A DNA stretch of 64,000 nt from Obelidium mucronatum (taxonomy: Eukaryota > Chytridiomycota > Chytridiomycetes > Chytridiales > Chytriomycetaceae): contig JAIVFH010000005.1 of the NCBI GenBank assembly GCA_025765595.1, forward strand, positions 496,001 to 560,000, read 5' to 3'. The notes under the pieces are model-generated. The model saw nothing but the letters and a program-made list of their open reading frames with translations. It searched no databases and was not told the origin of the DNA. The stretch's first letter is position 1, and every line of letters starts with the position of its first letter. This document shows, piece after piece, positions 25,518 to 37,326 of this stretch. The translations under genes and the position numbers were made by a program.

Positions 25518-26219
25518 ATGGCACCATCAACAGTCAAGAAACGAGCAGCGCCTGCCAACAGCGAGACAGTGCCGAAGAAGATCAAGTTTGCGGACCCGGA
25601 AGCGGAAGCGGAAGCGGCGGCAGAGACGGACGCCAAGCCGCAGCCGCAGGCGCAGGCGGAGCCGGGCACCGAAAAGGCGGCGAAAAAGAAGCGCAAGCGC
25701 AAGGGCGGCGCCAAGAAGGCGGCCAAGAAGGCGGCGCAGCTGGCGCAGCCGACGCCAAAAACACAGCAGCCGGCGCCGCGCGACGCCGCGCACGCGTACC
25801 TCGGCGCGTGGGCCGGCGACCGCGCCGCGTGGAAGTTCAGCAAGGCGCGCCAGCTGTGGCTGCTGCGCCACATTCTCGACGCGTGGAACATTCCCGCGCC
25901 GCTGTTCGCCAACGCCGCCGCCTACGCCGCCGCGCTGCCCGCGGGCAACGCGCGCACGCTGACGCTGAACAAGATGAAGGAAGTCATTGTCAAGGGCGTG
26001 ACGCCGGCGGAGGAAGAAGAAGAAGAAGAAGAAGAAGGAGAAGAAGAAGACGCAAAGGAAAAGAAGGACGGCGCGGAATCATCGGAGGCTGGAAAATCAG
26101 ACAAAAAGAAAAAGAAACGGAAGAAGGCGGCGGCAAGCGATAAAAACAAGGAGAAAAAAGATATAATCACGCAGGAAATGTACGATCGCGCGTTAATATT
26201 AGTAAAAGCGCTGTCCTAA
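25518..26219 (+). CDS. WKF-domain protein (C7orf50-like), basic and nucleolar-type
   Basis: A single exon encoding 233 residues. ATG 25518 (MAPSTVKKRAAPANSE) is preferred over an in-frame ATG at 25464 because the upstream stretch is a TTTC-repeat leader. The N-terminal half is Lys/Ala-rich with clusters such as AAKKKRKRKGGAKKA, which would serve as nuclear/nucleolar signals. A WKF-type domain follows (AWKFSKARQLWLLRHILD, then a helix pair), and the tail is a run of Glu then Lys. WKF proteins such as human C7orf50 are nucleolar and implicated in ribosome biogenesis by association. Bases about 25570-25990 are extremely GC-rich compared with both neighbours; other frames of this block give long meaningless ORFs. 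Confidence 0.75.
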   Translation: MAPSTVKKRAAPANSETVPKKIKFADPEAEAEAAAETDAKPQPQAQAEPGTEKAAKKKRKRKGGAKKAAKKAAQLAQPTPKTQQPAPRDAAHAYLGAWAGDRAAWKFSKARQLWLLRHILDAWNIPAPLFANAAAYAAALPAGNARTLTLNKMKEVIVKGVTPAEEEEEEEEEGEEEDAKEKKDGAESSEAGKSDKKKKKRKKAAASDKNKEKKDIITQEMYDRALILVKALS

Positions 26220-26513
26220 TAAATAAAGGCGTTTCAGAGTTTTTTGAGAATTGTCAAATCTGAAACCCGCCAAAGGCAGTCACCAACCTCGCTTCGTCCG
26301 AACAAAAGAAACCCCCAGCGTCTTTGGCACTCTCAACAACTCCAGGTATTTCTAGTCAACTTGTCTGGGCTGGCCGTTGGCTTGCAAACTTACTGTCTGC
26401 TGAGTAGATTGCTTGGCTCTGCGGTTCATTCTACCTGTCAAAGAGCCATCGTCTCCTCGCGCTGGTATTTAATAAGACGGCTTTCAACAGCAGAAGAAGT
26501 GACCTCCCTTGAA

Positions 26514-29448
26514 ATGGATGTCGAACCAGCGACTCAATTGCAGGCAAATATGACGTCTCATCAGGACGAAATTGTTAAGGTTTCATCACTTGGGAGTGCC
26601 GGTGAGACAGCTGGATGCAAATATCATTATTATTCATTAAGCGCGCGCGTATCTTTAGGCTTTATGTCTCTGGTGAATCGGCGGATAGATGGTGGGCGCT
26701 GCAAATTCTTTGTCTTTGAATATGAGCGCTGATATCTATTTAAACAGGGGAAGATATAGTTCAAATGACTAGAGTTATGAAAGGGAATCCTCGCGATGAG
26801 TTTATAGGATACCTGGAGATCCTTAGCATGAACGGACAGGTTATGTGCAATTGTGGAAAGACGGCACAAATCAAAACCGATGATGATGGCATGAAAACTA
26901 TGGTTCGCGTCTTTTTTTTCCGATCAAAGTCTTTCTCTCCGTATTTCTCATTTTACTGCCCATCAGATTGGGTTAGAATGCACTGGACCAACCGCATGTC
27001 TGTTTTTGATTGGGAAGTTGGGGAAAGGATCGCGCGCGAAAAGCTCTTCCTCTTCAAAAACTCATTCAAGCACAGTAGAAAATCATCGGGGTACATCAGC
27101 GTCTGTAAAGTCAGCCCCCATTTCTGGGAAGTCAAATAACCCAAAAGCATCATCGGCCCCACGCCAAACGAATCCAAAACCAACAACAACAGCAAAATCT
27201 TCAGCACCGCCGAAAAAAGACATTAAACAAGCTGATCAACTACATTGGATTCATCGGCCTCAGCCAGCAACTATTGTTACGAAAACGGGATTATATGTTA
27301 CAATTACTGACTCACCTCTTCGGCCGTCAACGGAAACTTTGAAGCCAAAGCGGCCAACGAAAACGAAGCCCGAAAAACAGCAGATTGCCAAAAACGCTGT
27401 AAATATTGGCATCAAGCCTGTGAATAGAACTTTCGAGCCATCTCTAAATGGACCTCCTGCAAATATTTACAACAATATACCTCAAGCAGATTTGAACTCC
27501 ATGAACTTTTTGCACTCGTTTGAATCCAAGATGTTTGACTTGGGATTCAATTCGTTCAGTCAACTACTAGATTTCGGGACCATGCAAGCGACCAATAACC
27601 AACAAAATGTTTCTGATTCCATCCTGGATGCTCTGGATTTAGACTCTTTTTTTGAGGCCAGCTGTCAACCAATTGCAGGGAATGGGGATGGGCTCAATTC
27701 CCTGTCGCAAGAAGGGCATGACCTTGTTGAGATATTGAACCAGCCCATAAATATGGCAGACTATATTAATGCGAGCGCTGCACTTAATGGTGTGAACGCA
27801 AATGGCTTTGTTGGGTCCGATCCAATGTTGGCCAACGATAACTCGCCATTCCCTCAGACATACTCGGACTCGACCCTTTCGCGTCAAAACTCTTTTCCAT
27901 TTTGCAATATGTTTGGATCCGACTCCATGCTCACTGCTTCATCATCTATGGACTTGCTCAGTGGCGAAAGCATGCTTGACAACATAATGACCAGTTGTGA
28001 GCTGGACAGTCTAGACGGCAGCATTTCATCTATACCCATCGAATCATCTATGGATGACACGAGTACTTTATTTCTGCAGCCTAATTATCTAAACTCTTCG
28101 AACCTGCAATTTTATCATCCGCAAAACAATGTTGCCGCCTGGTTGCCTAATCTGCCGCTTCCGGACAAGAACTTTTCTGAAATTCGTCTCTCTTCTTCCC
28201 TTTCATCAGTTTCGTCTCTGGCGACGACATGTTCCACAGTCAGCAATGCATCTACGGCTGTACTACAACCTCCCGACACCACGACTCTGAAACCAAGCCG
28301 GAAACGACAACACCCTGCATCTACTATATCTGCATCTTCAAACAACATTAGCACCAATTTATTTAAACTATCTATTCCAGATGATGCAGCGATACATCAA
28401 CACACTGCACATCAAAAGACGACTTCCAGAACACCAGCATCCAGAAACACATCAACTCGACAACTACCTCCTACATCTAGATCGAAAATAATCACTGCAC
28501 CCAAACTCATGCCTCCACCTTCTACAACGCGAAGCACAACAAATATCTCGTCTACATTGAATCGGCGGACACGGCCGACACCTATACATACAGCAGCTGC
28601 TGCTGCTGCGGCGCGGTCGTCGACAACGAAAACTGCTTTTGGAAGTACAATACATTCTCCAGTTGTGGCAGCAGCAGCAAACGGTGGGACTAGTAGCCGA
28701 CACACTATTGGACGGTCTTGTACTCCACGGTCACAGCAGCAGCAGCAGCAAGCAGTATCTGACGCAAGAAATCGCCAGCCGTAATCGCGGGAGTCTTCAA
28801 CATTCTAAATCGACTTCGGCGGCGGTGGCGGCGCCGGCGACGGCATCTTTGATGGATGATTCGGCTGCCAGTGGTTCGAGCCTTTTTGGAAGCGAGCCGC
28901 ATGTAACGTTGGCGTTCGGCAATGACTTGGCAATCGTTGGTCAACAAGCACCTCAACATCAGCAGATGAGGCAACAGCCCACAAGAATTCCTACACCCGT
29001 GTCATCGCTGTCGAGTATGATCCAACAGCACCAACTTCAACAACAACAGCAACAACAACAACACCATGAACAACAACAACAGCAGCAGCAGCACCAGCAG
29101 CAAATGATACCATTAGATGACGACTTTGATATACTTGGAGAAATCCTGATGGAGGAGGGAATAGCTCCTCCGCCTTCTCCACCTCCTCCTGCTAATGTGC
29201 CCGGCGCCGCCACAAGTGCCACTAGAAAAGACTTGTTCCTGACGACAAATTTTTCAGGGACAGTTGATTATTCAGAGAATATGATGTTTGGTGGTGGTGC
29301 TGGAAGTGGTGGTGACTCTGAGTCTTCCCCAATACGGTATCACGCGGATGTTATTATGGGAGAAGCAGCTGCGGACTTGGTGGAGGGCCCTTTGGTTGCT
29401 CCGGCAGCGATTGGTGGTGATGGTGATATTTACGATTGGTTATTCTAA
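26514..29448 (+). CDS. Uncharacterised Ser/Gln-rich nuclear-type protein with short Cys-containing N-terminal domain
   Basis: Exon 1 starts at ATG 26514 (MDVEPATQLQANMTSHQDE). Exon 2 begins near 26748 and carries DEFIGYLEILSMNGQVMCN-CGKTAQIKTDDD. Exon 3 starts at 26967 with IGLECTGPTACLFLIGKLGK, so a compact strand-rich domain of about 65 residues with four Cys precedes a basic Ser-rich stretch. The rest is low complexity: Ser/Thr/Pro-rich, poly-Gln (about 29035-29105), and acidic-hydrophobic motifs (LDDDFDILGEILMEE, final YDWLF) typical of activation domains. The frame shifts at the CAG run near 28755: the first frame stops at 28784, while the other frame continues with similar composition to 29448. 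A tiny intron (22-34 nt) or one extra base would explain it. A transcription-regulator role is inferred from composition only. Confidence 0.55.
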
Positions 29449-29839
29449 AGGTTGGTGGGAGGGAGGGGTTTGTGTGTATTATTATTAGACTTTTGGGAAC
29501 TGTTTTATTCTTCAAGTCGTTGGCGGCGGATGGTGGGTTTTTATTATTACATATTATTTGGTTTTTTAAGTACCTTTTCATCCCCTTTGTAATAATATCA
29601 TTTTTCTGTTTTAAGTTTTGGCATCATCAAGGAAATAAATTAATATTCAAAAACTTTTTAGTTTTAATTGAAAACCACATTTATAATAATGCAACAAAAA
29701 CATCAAACAACAACAAGAAAAAAAAATAAGAAAAGAAAAGAAAGAAAGTCAAAAAGTGATAATAATAAACAAAACAAAAGGGAACTATATCTCTCTTCTT
29801 TTTTTTTTTTTTAAAAAAAAATTCCCAAGTTACTTTGTT
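29449..29839. other. Convergent intergenic region, A/T-rich, no gene
   Basis: About 390 bp between the stop of the Ser/Gln-rich gene and the stop of the kinase gene. It contains G/T-rich then A-rich tracts, including AATAAA-like elements near 29634 and 29763 and long poly-A/poly-T runs near 29797-29820. These fit 3' processing signals of two converging transcripts. No ORF or RNA gene is supported here. Confidence 0.6.
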
Positions 29840-32800
29840 TTAATTCCGTTCCCCGTTCAGTAAACCCGACCTCTTTTTTGGCCCCATTCCGAGAACACCT
29901 TTTAATCCACTAGAAAGCTCCTTCATGGACAGTGAACTGCCCTTCCGGGACCCCATTTTCTTTCCATTATTATCGTCTTCAATAGCCAATGCGTCCACAC
30001 TGCTACCATCATCAGGTGGAGTTACAATACCATGGTTGTTTACGCCATCTGCAAAAGTTGACGCGGCCACCGTGGACGCCCCCGAAACATGACGACTCGA
30101 AAAGTATTGCGACGACCTGCGGTTCCTCAACATTCCAAACGGTGTCGAACTCCTCGATGAAATGGACGCCCCACCTCCCACAGCAGACGACGACGACGCC
30201 GCCGCGGAGGCAACAGAACCAACCGGCAAATCATCCGACGCCACCACCACCATGTGTTCTTGTGATGGTTTCCGCATTCGAAAGAGCATGGATGGGCGTT
30301 TTCGGGCGCCAAAGAATCCTACTTTGCCGGATTGGCTGGCGGCTGCGGCTGCTGATACCGATGGCGGTTGGTCCACGCGCGCCGTTTCTCGGGATATGAA
30401 GGGTGCAAACCATTTCATTGGGCTTGAGCTTCGTCTGTCTTTGGAGGATGCGCTTATGGCTGGGCCGTTCAAGTCTGTGGCTAGGCTGTGTCGTGGAGGT
30501 GGAACGTATGGGTTGGAGTCATGGCGGGCCATGGCAGGGGGTTGGATGATGGATGTAGATTGAGTTGGTGATATAGATTGCAGTGAAGTGGGAACAGATT
30601 CAATGACAATTGGAGTAGGGGTGGCGGCTTGAGTAGGTACCACAAGAGTTTCTGTTGAATCTGAAGAAGCGAGGACAGTGACGGAGGCTGGAACGGCTTC
30701 TGTGCTTGTGGCGGTGGATGTTTGGGTTGTTTCCTGAGCAGCCGTCACTGGAGTGATGACAGGCATCTCTTCGGTTTCTTGAGTTGATGGTAAAGATGGT
30801 TGTTCCGTTTCAGTTGCTTGCGCCGCAGTGTCACCAGACGCTGGACTTTCTGCGACAACAGGAGCTGTAGCAGCTTCAACTATTGAAGCTACAGCTTCCA
30901 GGTTAATACTCTCGCGCTCGTCATCCCCTCGCTCCACTTCATCATCTCGATCCAGTCTTCCCGTTTGACCAGTATATGCAGTCAGAGTAGTGGCAGCAAG
31001 ACTAGAAACTGTTGCTCTTAATGATCCATCACCCGCATTTCTTACAACCACAGATTCATCGTCCTCCTCATCATCATGAACTAAACCCCTCATCATCTTA
31101 TCTGCATGTTGCTCTTGCATTAACCTCCGCATTAATTCTGGATTCTCAGGCACATCGTCCTCCTCCTCCTGCCTCTCGTCCCCAGTAACACTAAGCACTA
31201 CACCCACTTGACTTTCCAAAGAGCCTGTATCAGTTTCTTCTGTTTCATGAGCAGCAGCTACATCTTGCATTACAACGTCCTCCACTTGTTCCGCCTCTAC
31301 AATCTCCCCTTCTTCAACCTCCATTGCATTACTATCATCAGCACCATCAACAGCCGTCGACGTAGTTGCTTGGGCCGCGTCTTCTAGGTAAATTATCGGA
31401 GTTTCGTCAACTTCCTCATCACCAGCAGCAGTAGCAGCAGCAACCCCGTTATTCAACAGGATAGGCGCCATAGCGTCCACAACGACAAACTCACCCTCCC
31501 CATCATCTCTAGCAGTCGAAGAAGACGACATTGACACCGAAACTCTCCGACTTTGTCCAAATCCAGCGCCAGCTCCGTCAGAAGAAGCTCCCACACCCAC
31601 TGTACTCACGGCAGGTGAGAGGAGTATTGGGTCTTCTACAATCGCAGACGCATCTTGACCCTCTTCTAGAACAAAGTTCTTTGTCGGGACTGTGGACAAA
31701 CCGTCCATGGCTTCTAGATCAACGGATGACGCTCCTGCGGCCAATGCCTTGAGAGATTGGAATGTTGGCTGCATTCGTAGTTTTCTGATTGGTTCTGGCG
31801 GTGAAGTTGTGGTGCCGGATTCATCCATTGGCTGTGCTGGAAGTTGTTGCGTGAAAACGGCTGGGAGTGGTTCTCCAGGATGGACGATGTATCCAGGTCC
31901 AGCAAGAATAGAGCTATGCCCTCTTCGCTTGAGTTTGCTTTGTTGGGAGTTGGGAGTCGGTACAACGGCGGCAGGGGGTGGATCTTGTTCTACAAACTGG
32001 GTACAGGATTCAACCATTTGTTTGAGGTCGAGAACGGAGCAGCGTCGTCGTGGGTCAAGTTCAAATACTCGGCGTAGAATAGCATCGAATTGGAGGGTGA
32101 GGTTGAATTGGTGCCGCAGTACATTCGGGTTTGAGACTATTTGAGCAAAAGTTGAGTTCAAGGGGTCCCCAAAAAAATAAATGAAAAAATACAGCTAATT
32201 CTTACTAGCGAATGCAGAGAAAATTTGGTCAGTCATGTGTGCTTCAAACCAAGGGTTCTTCCCAAACAGTAAATTGAGCAAAATCACACCCAAAGCCCAA
32301 ACATCATTCGCAGCAGGTGAATATCCACCATTTAAAACACCCGGTGGAACAGGCAATGATTTAGCAGGAGGAGGGACAGGTTGTCCTGGTGTAGCTCCTT
32401 CGGGTGTATTGTGAGTCAATTCGAAACATTCGGGCGCCATGTATCGTACAGATCCACATCCCAACTCTGTTGACCATTCGTCCGTTGTTGTCAGTCCAAA
32501 ATCTGCTAGTTTGACTTTATAGTTTGCGGTGCTAATGAGACAATTTTCCGGTTTCAGATCCCGATGATAGAATCCAGATGAGTGGCAGTGCAGTACGGAA
32601 TCTGCGATTTGCACAAAGACTTCTTTGACGACATCTTCGGGAAATCCGCCCTGCTGTGTGATTGCTTCATAGAGATCTAAATAAGGAGTTGGTGTGGTAA
32701 GTCAAAGTGTTCTGGGATTGGGGGATGTGAAATTTTCAGCGGTGATGTGAGGGGTCCGGCCGGCCCTTGCAAGCGATCCCGGCGCACGAGCGGCCGCGAC

Positions 32801-33204
32801 GAAAGCGCCAGAAGAAGAACAGGAAGACAGAAGTACAGAAGACAAAAACACGCACCCAGCTCGCAGTACTCCATGACCAGGTACAGACACTGCTCGTCCT
32901 CGACGGTCGCCAGCAGCTGGATGACGTTCGGATGCGGCGCCATCGCCTTCATCACTTCGGCCTCCTGGCGCTGCAGCAGCAGCTGGCGCTCGTCGAGGCC
33001 CGCCTTGAACAGCCGCTTGACCGCGCGCTTCTCGGGCACAAAGTCGGCTTCGCCGCCCAGCGCAACGCTCTCCGCTAGATACACGTGCGCAAAGGACCCC
33101 GTGCCGATCACAGACTGGATGCGCACGGCGTGGCGCCCGACTGCGTCAATGAGCACTGTGTCGAGGATCTCGGCTGGATCGCACTCTTCCTGTTGTGTTT
33201 GCAT
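29840..33204 (-). CDS. Ser/Thr protein kinase, Ran1/Ksp1-like, with long disordered tail
   Basis: Three exons fit in phase: 33204-32856, 32676-32206 and 32136-29840, about 1,039 residues. The kinase domain is complete: glycine loop IGTGSFAHVYLAE, VAIK-type RAVKRLFKA, catalytic HRDLKPEN, DFGL, the APE-type MAPECFE and a C-lobe RVFELDPRRRCSVLDL. A Pro-rich insert of about 25 residues sits after APE. The DLYEAITQQGGFPEDVV segment and an absent typical activation-loop Arg pattern fit fungal Ran1/Ksp1/Vhs1-type kinases, which act in meiosis and nutrient control. The 700-residue tail is Ser/Thr/Glu-rich. ATG 33204 (MQTQQEECDPAEIL) is chosen; an in-frame ATG at 33432 would add 76 residues, including a Thr-Pro repeat encoded by a TG-rich tract. 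Exon 1 is GC-rich, unlike the other exons. Confidence 0.82.
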
Positions 33205-33548
33205 TGGCGGTTGGATGCATTCGTTAGCAATCAATGCGCGGCCATTCGGCAAGGGTTGCGTACCATGTGTGTGTGTGGGTGTTGGTGTTGGTGTGGTTTT
33301 GAGGTAGAAAAAGTTTCGACCCAAGCTGCAAGGACTGCTGATTACTGCTGTTTGTTTCCCGGCTTCTTTCCTGTTGCTGAGAATTCGAATATGCACAGCT
33401 GTTCCGTTTGCACCAGCGTTAATCAAATCCACAGAACAAAGGTTGCTGTTTCAAGTGGCCTTTTTTTATTTTTTGGGGTGTAGATGAAACAGAAACACAC
33501 ACAACCTTGAAACTAAAATTTCCATATCTTTCTTTATTGGTCAGTTTC

Positions 33549-36500
33549 TCAAGACTTGACTTTAAAAAAGTTGCGACCGCCGAGGTATTGCTTTAGACTC
33601 TTGTAGTCTGTTGTAGGTGGTTGAAATTCGTTCAGGCATCGAACCCGGCTTAAACATCTTTCGCAATTCTTACCTGACACTTCAATGATCCGCTCCAAAT
33701 GCGGCATGAGCTGCCACAAGGGTATAAATAATGTAAATTCCAAAGCCACAAACGTGGCAAACTCTTGCTGAAACACTTCCTTTGGCGGAACCAACATGAT
33801 TGTTTCTACTGCCTGGAAGAGGACTGACAGTTAATAGTGATCTTTTAGAGCTTATTTGAATAGAATAGCTACCTCAAGCAGTTGAGTATAATTAAACTCC
33901 TTTGGATCATTGACTTTTGCAGCAAGAAGTAAGCACACAGCTGAAAACCAATGGGAAAAAAAAACAATGTCAGATAAATAAAGTCTCAATACTTGCTCCC
34001 TTACATGCAATCAACCTCCGATTTTCTCGAGTTGCAAACTTTTTAAACACCAGTTTCTCAAAATAAACGATTGCACAAGCAACACTACTCAGTTCCATAT
34101 TGACTGATTTACCAACATTGATCATTCGCTGCTTTAAACTTCGGATTTGACTCAGCATAAGTGTGGGGTCTACAGTTGGGTGCGTTTCCCGAAATACTTC
34201 GTTTAGTTCTTTCTTGATGTCAGTTGGACGTGAGTATAAGAGAATGGAGCTCTATGTAATATGAGAGAGAAAGGTTTTTTAATTGGAAAAATGGCTGTAA
34301 GTATTCGGAACACTTACGACGTAGCTTTGCAATTTAATCACTGTGCGGTGCTTTCCAGTTTTCAGCTCTGGATCGTCAAGAGAAAATGGATTGTAAATGT
34401 CGTAGTCGGGTATTATGTTTCTTGAGAAATGGAAAGAAAAGGGATATTTAGCTCCAGATACAACCCTGTGGAACACCATACCCAAGTGTGCCTGTCGGCT
34501 CAATTAGTCGCTGGTACGACTCTACTTTGGTTTTCCTCTTGACGGCATCAATAGCAAATCCTAGGCGATCACCGCTGTATATTTTTTTTAGTTAGTAGGC
34601 AATTAAAGATGCATCAATAATCATGAGAAGACTCACAACGGCTGGCTTCCAAAAATGGATTTTGTTTTCCGCTTCTTTTCCTTGGGCTGGTTTTCAATTG
34701 AGCAGAGGACTGAAAATGTCGAAATTGGCAAGCCACCCTAAACATAATTATGTGGATAGTTAGCACTTTGATTCCCACAAAGAAGTTCTATCGACTTACA
34801 CTTGAAGGAACAAACTGAATTTTTGCATTCAGCAACTGATTCAAGTTGTTAAGGTCCAGTGAATTTTTGGATCGAATTGTTTTCAGGTGGCGATGTGGTA
34901 TTGTTTGGATCAAGGACTGCCGATCTGCACATAATATATACGCTTTTTAAGACAGTATTTAATAAATCACAACATGCCGCACACATACCTGCTTCCAAGT
35001 CTTCTATCGATCCAGATCCATTCGACTTTCGAGCCTGAGAACTCTCTGCAAAGCTCCCCTTCCGCTCCTGTCTTGAATACCCCGCAAAACTCACATTGGA
35101 GTTGCTGTTCTTTGTGCTATTGTTGGTTTGAGCAGCCACGCTATCTCGAGATACATTGCGAATATCACTTTCAAATGCACTCATGTGGGTATTTTGTGTT
35201 GCTGCTGCAATTGCTGCTTGTGTATTGTTGGGTCGAATTAAATTCGCCATGATTTCGCCAACACTTGTCGTCATGGTTTGAAAGTTCTGAACCACATTTT
35301 GCGTTGCTGTTGTTGGGGTTGCGAGACTTCCTCTTGATCCCGTCTTTCGTCGAGTTGGCGAATATGCTTTTGAAGGTGATCTTTTTAGTAACAAAGAATA
35401 CAAAAGATGGGGGGTTTTTTTTTTACCATCAGTCAAACCATGCGTACTCATGGTTCTAATTCTGTTCCCAATAGATCGACGAGAATCCACTTTACTCACC
35501 AGAAACCCACCCCCACCACCACCTCCTCCTGCTGCTCCTGCTGCCGCTGCAGACGACGACGGATTATCTCCAGGTGTATTCACATCAAACAAGCGCCACG
35601 GCGAAGTCCTTCTTGAAGCCCCCTCAGAAGCACTCGTACTAGCCAGTGAACCTTTCCTTCCAGACGGACTCTGCTGTCGATTGCCCCCACCACCACCACC
35701 ACTCGTTGTAGCTACCGCATTATGATTATTATTAAAGCTCCTCGCTTTTTCACCAAACACGATCGCCAATGGAGTTGCAAACAAATTTCCACCTGCTGCT
35801 GCTGCTGCTGCTGCTGCTCCACCACCACCGCCGCCGCCCAACGAATTCGTCCGTTCCGTAGAAGCATTTGCCATTCGAATCACAACATCATCAGGATGAT
35901 GAAGACTTTGTCGTTGGTGTGGGATTCTCCGTTTCCCAGACGCCACCGCCGACTCGTTTCCATCATCGTCGTCCTCATCACTACTCCGACCACCGCCGCC
36001 GCCACCGCCGCCCCGTTGAGGTTCAATTTTGGGTGTCGAAGGTCTCCCATCTCCCACGCTTCGACTGCTACTACTGTTGCTACGATGTTGGTGTGATGAA
36101 GAATGCCGTGACGGTGCTCCTCCTGCATTTGATGCTGGAACCATTTTATCACGTAAATTCTGAGACGAAGGAGGCAAAGGCGGAGGAGGAGAGTAATGGT
36201 GGTGTTGTGGGTAGTTGTGGTGAGAATGTCGTTTGGTTCCATCAACAGGTAGTGCTCCAGCTGCTGCGGTTGTTGCGGTTGCTGCGGTTGTTGTTGTTGG
36301 AATCAACATGGGATTATAACTTCCTGAATTCGATCTCCCCCCCTTCATGCTGTTGCTGCTGCTTCCTTCTTCATGGTTTGCGAGGACAACGATTTCGAGT
36401 TCAATGTCTTCTGCCGCCGCCGCCGCGGCCGTTGATGTTTGTGGTGCTACAACCGAGGATGCCTTTCCATGGTTGTTTAGAGCTGGGTTTGATGATGTCC

Positions 36501-37232
36501 GATGACTCGAGTTGAAGAAGGGTAGAATAGAAGTATTTGTTGGTGTTGTCGCCGCCGTCGTAGAGGTGTTGTTGTTGTTGGGATCAATGATTGCTGGTGA
36601 TGCAGTGAGAATATTGGCTAGTTTGTGGACGGATGCACCCATCGCATCAGACACGTTCTTCCACTGAAGCGATGAATTCGACCTTTGAGATTGAGAGTTT
36701 GGGTCGTTTGAGGATGAGAGCGAGACAGCTGCTTTCAGGGCATCTGTATAATTATGGAAGTTGTCATTTAAAAAAAACAGTGTCGGTTTGTGTGTGTGTA
36801 CGGTAACTCAACTGAGAGAGAACTGCGAAGTTGATGAGATATGAGTGACTGTATGATCTGCAGGAAGCGAGGTTGGACGCATGAACTTGAAAGTTGTTGT
36901 GGCAGCTGCTGTGGCAGAGTTGTTATTACTACTGGCCTGCTGCGAACTTGGAGTCCGTGTGAGCGAATTCGCAGTTTGTAGAGTTGCCGCAAACGCATCG
37001 GTTTTCGAGTGTTTTAAACCAGCTTCTTTCTTGAACTCTCTCTGATTCGTCTCAAAGTTGACTGTGGATAGGAACGAATGCGCTGGTTCACATAAGTTTG
37101 ATTTAAATTAGATATACTTTATATCAAATGGTTTTTTGGTGGTGTAATAGAAGGGAAAAAACCTCTTTTCTGTCGACTTCGAAACGCGGCGATTGTTTCT
37201 TCATCTGTTGTCGTTGAGCGATCGCTGAACAT
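33549..37232 (-). CDS. CABLES-like cyclin-box protein
   Basis: Exons run right to left from ATG 37232 (MFSDRSTTTDEETIAAF), with the next exons at about 37072-36820 and 36738-34930. The cyclin-box exons follow between about 34840 and 33549. The N-terminal two thirds are low complexity (poly-Asn, poly-Ala, poly-Gly, Ser/Arg-rich). The C-terminal part matches CABLES1/2: DPELKTGKHRTVIKLQSYV, TDIKKELNEVFRETHPTVD, IRSLKQRMINVGKSVNMEL, SSVACAIVYFEKLVFKKF, ENRRLIACA, FATFVALEFTLFIP. CABLES proteins link cyclin-dependent kinases to other kinases in animals; a fungal role is unknown. It shares a 94 bp divergent promoter with CAF16. The family call is good; the exact joins in the cyclin box are approximate. 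Confidence 0.78.
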
Positions 37233-37326
37233 TGAAATCGATAAAAAAATAAATAGTAAAAATAAAAACTATAAAGTTGAGACCCAAAACCTGTAACAGA
37301 CGCAGAAAAACAAATCATTCCCACAA
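37233..37326. promoter_or_regulatory. Short divergent promoter shared by CABLES-like gene and CAF16
   Basis: Only 94 bp separate the two start codons, which point away from each other. The region is A/T-rich (AAAAATAAATAG, AAAACTATAAAG) and contains no other coding signal, so both promoters and 5' leaders must lie here or overlap the genes. Confidence 0.55.

Noticed and set aside
25502..26143. Long overlapping ORFs in other frames and on the minus strand over the WKF gene (up to 231 residues)
   Set aside because: They arise because the GC-rich block has few stop codons; they are Arg/Ala-rich without conserved motifs, while the chosen frame has the WKF domain.
35400..36515. Plus-strand ORFs rich in Pro, His, Cys or Arg
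   Set aside because: Antisense to Ser/Asn/Gly-rich low-complexity coding of the CABLES-like gene; no independent evidence.
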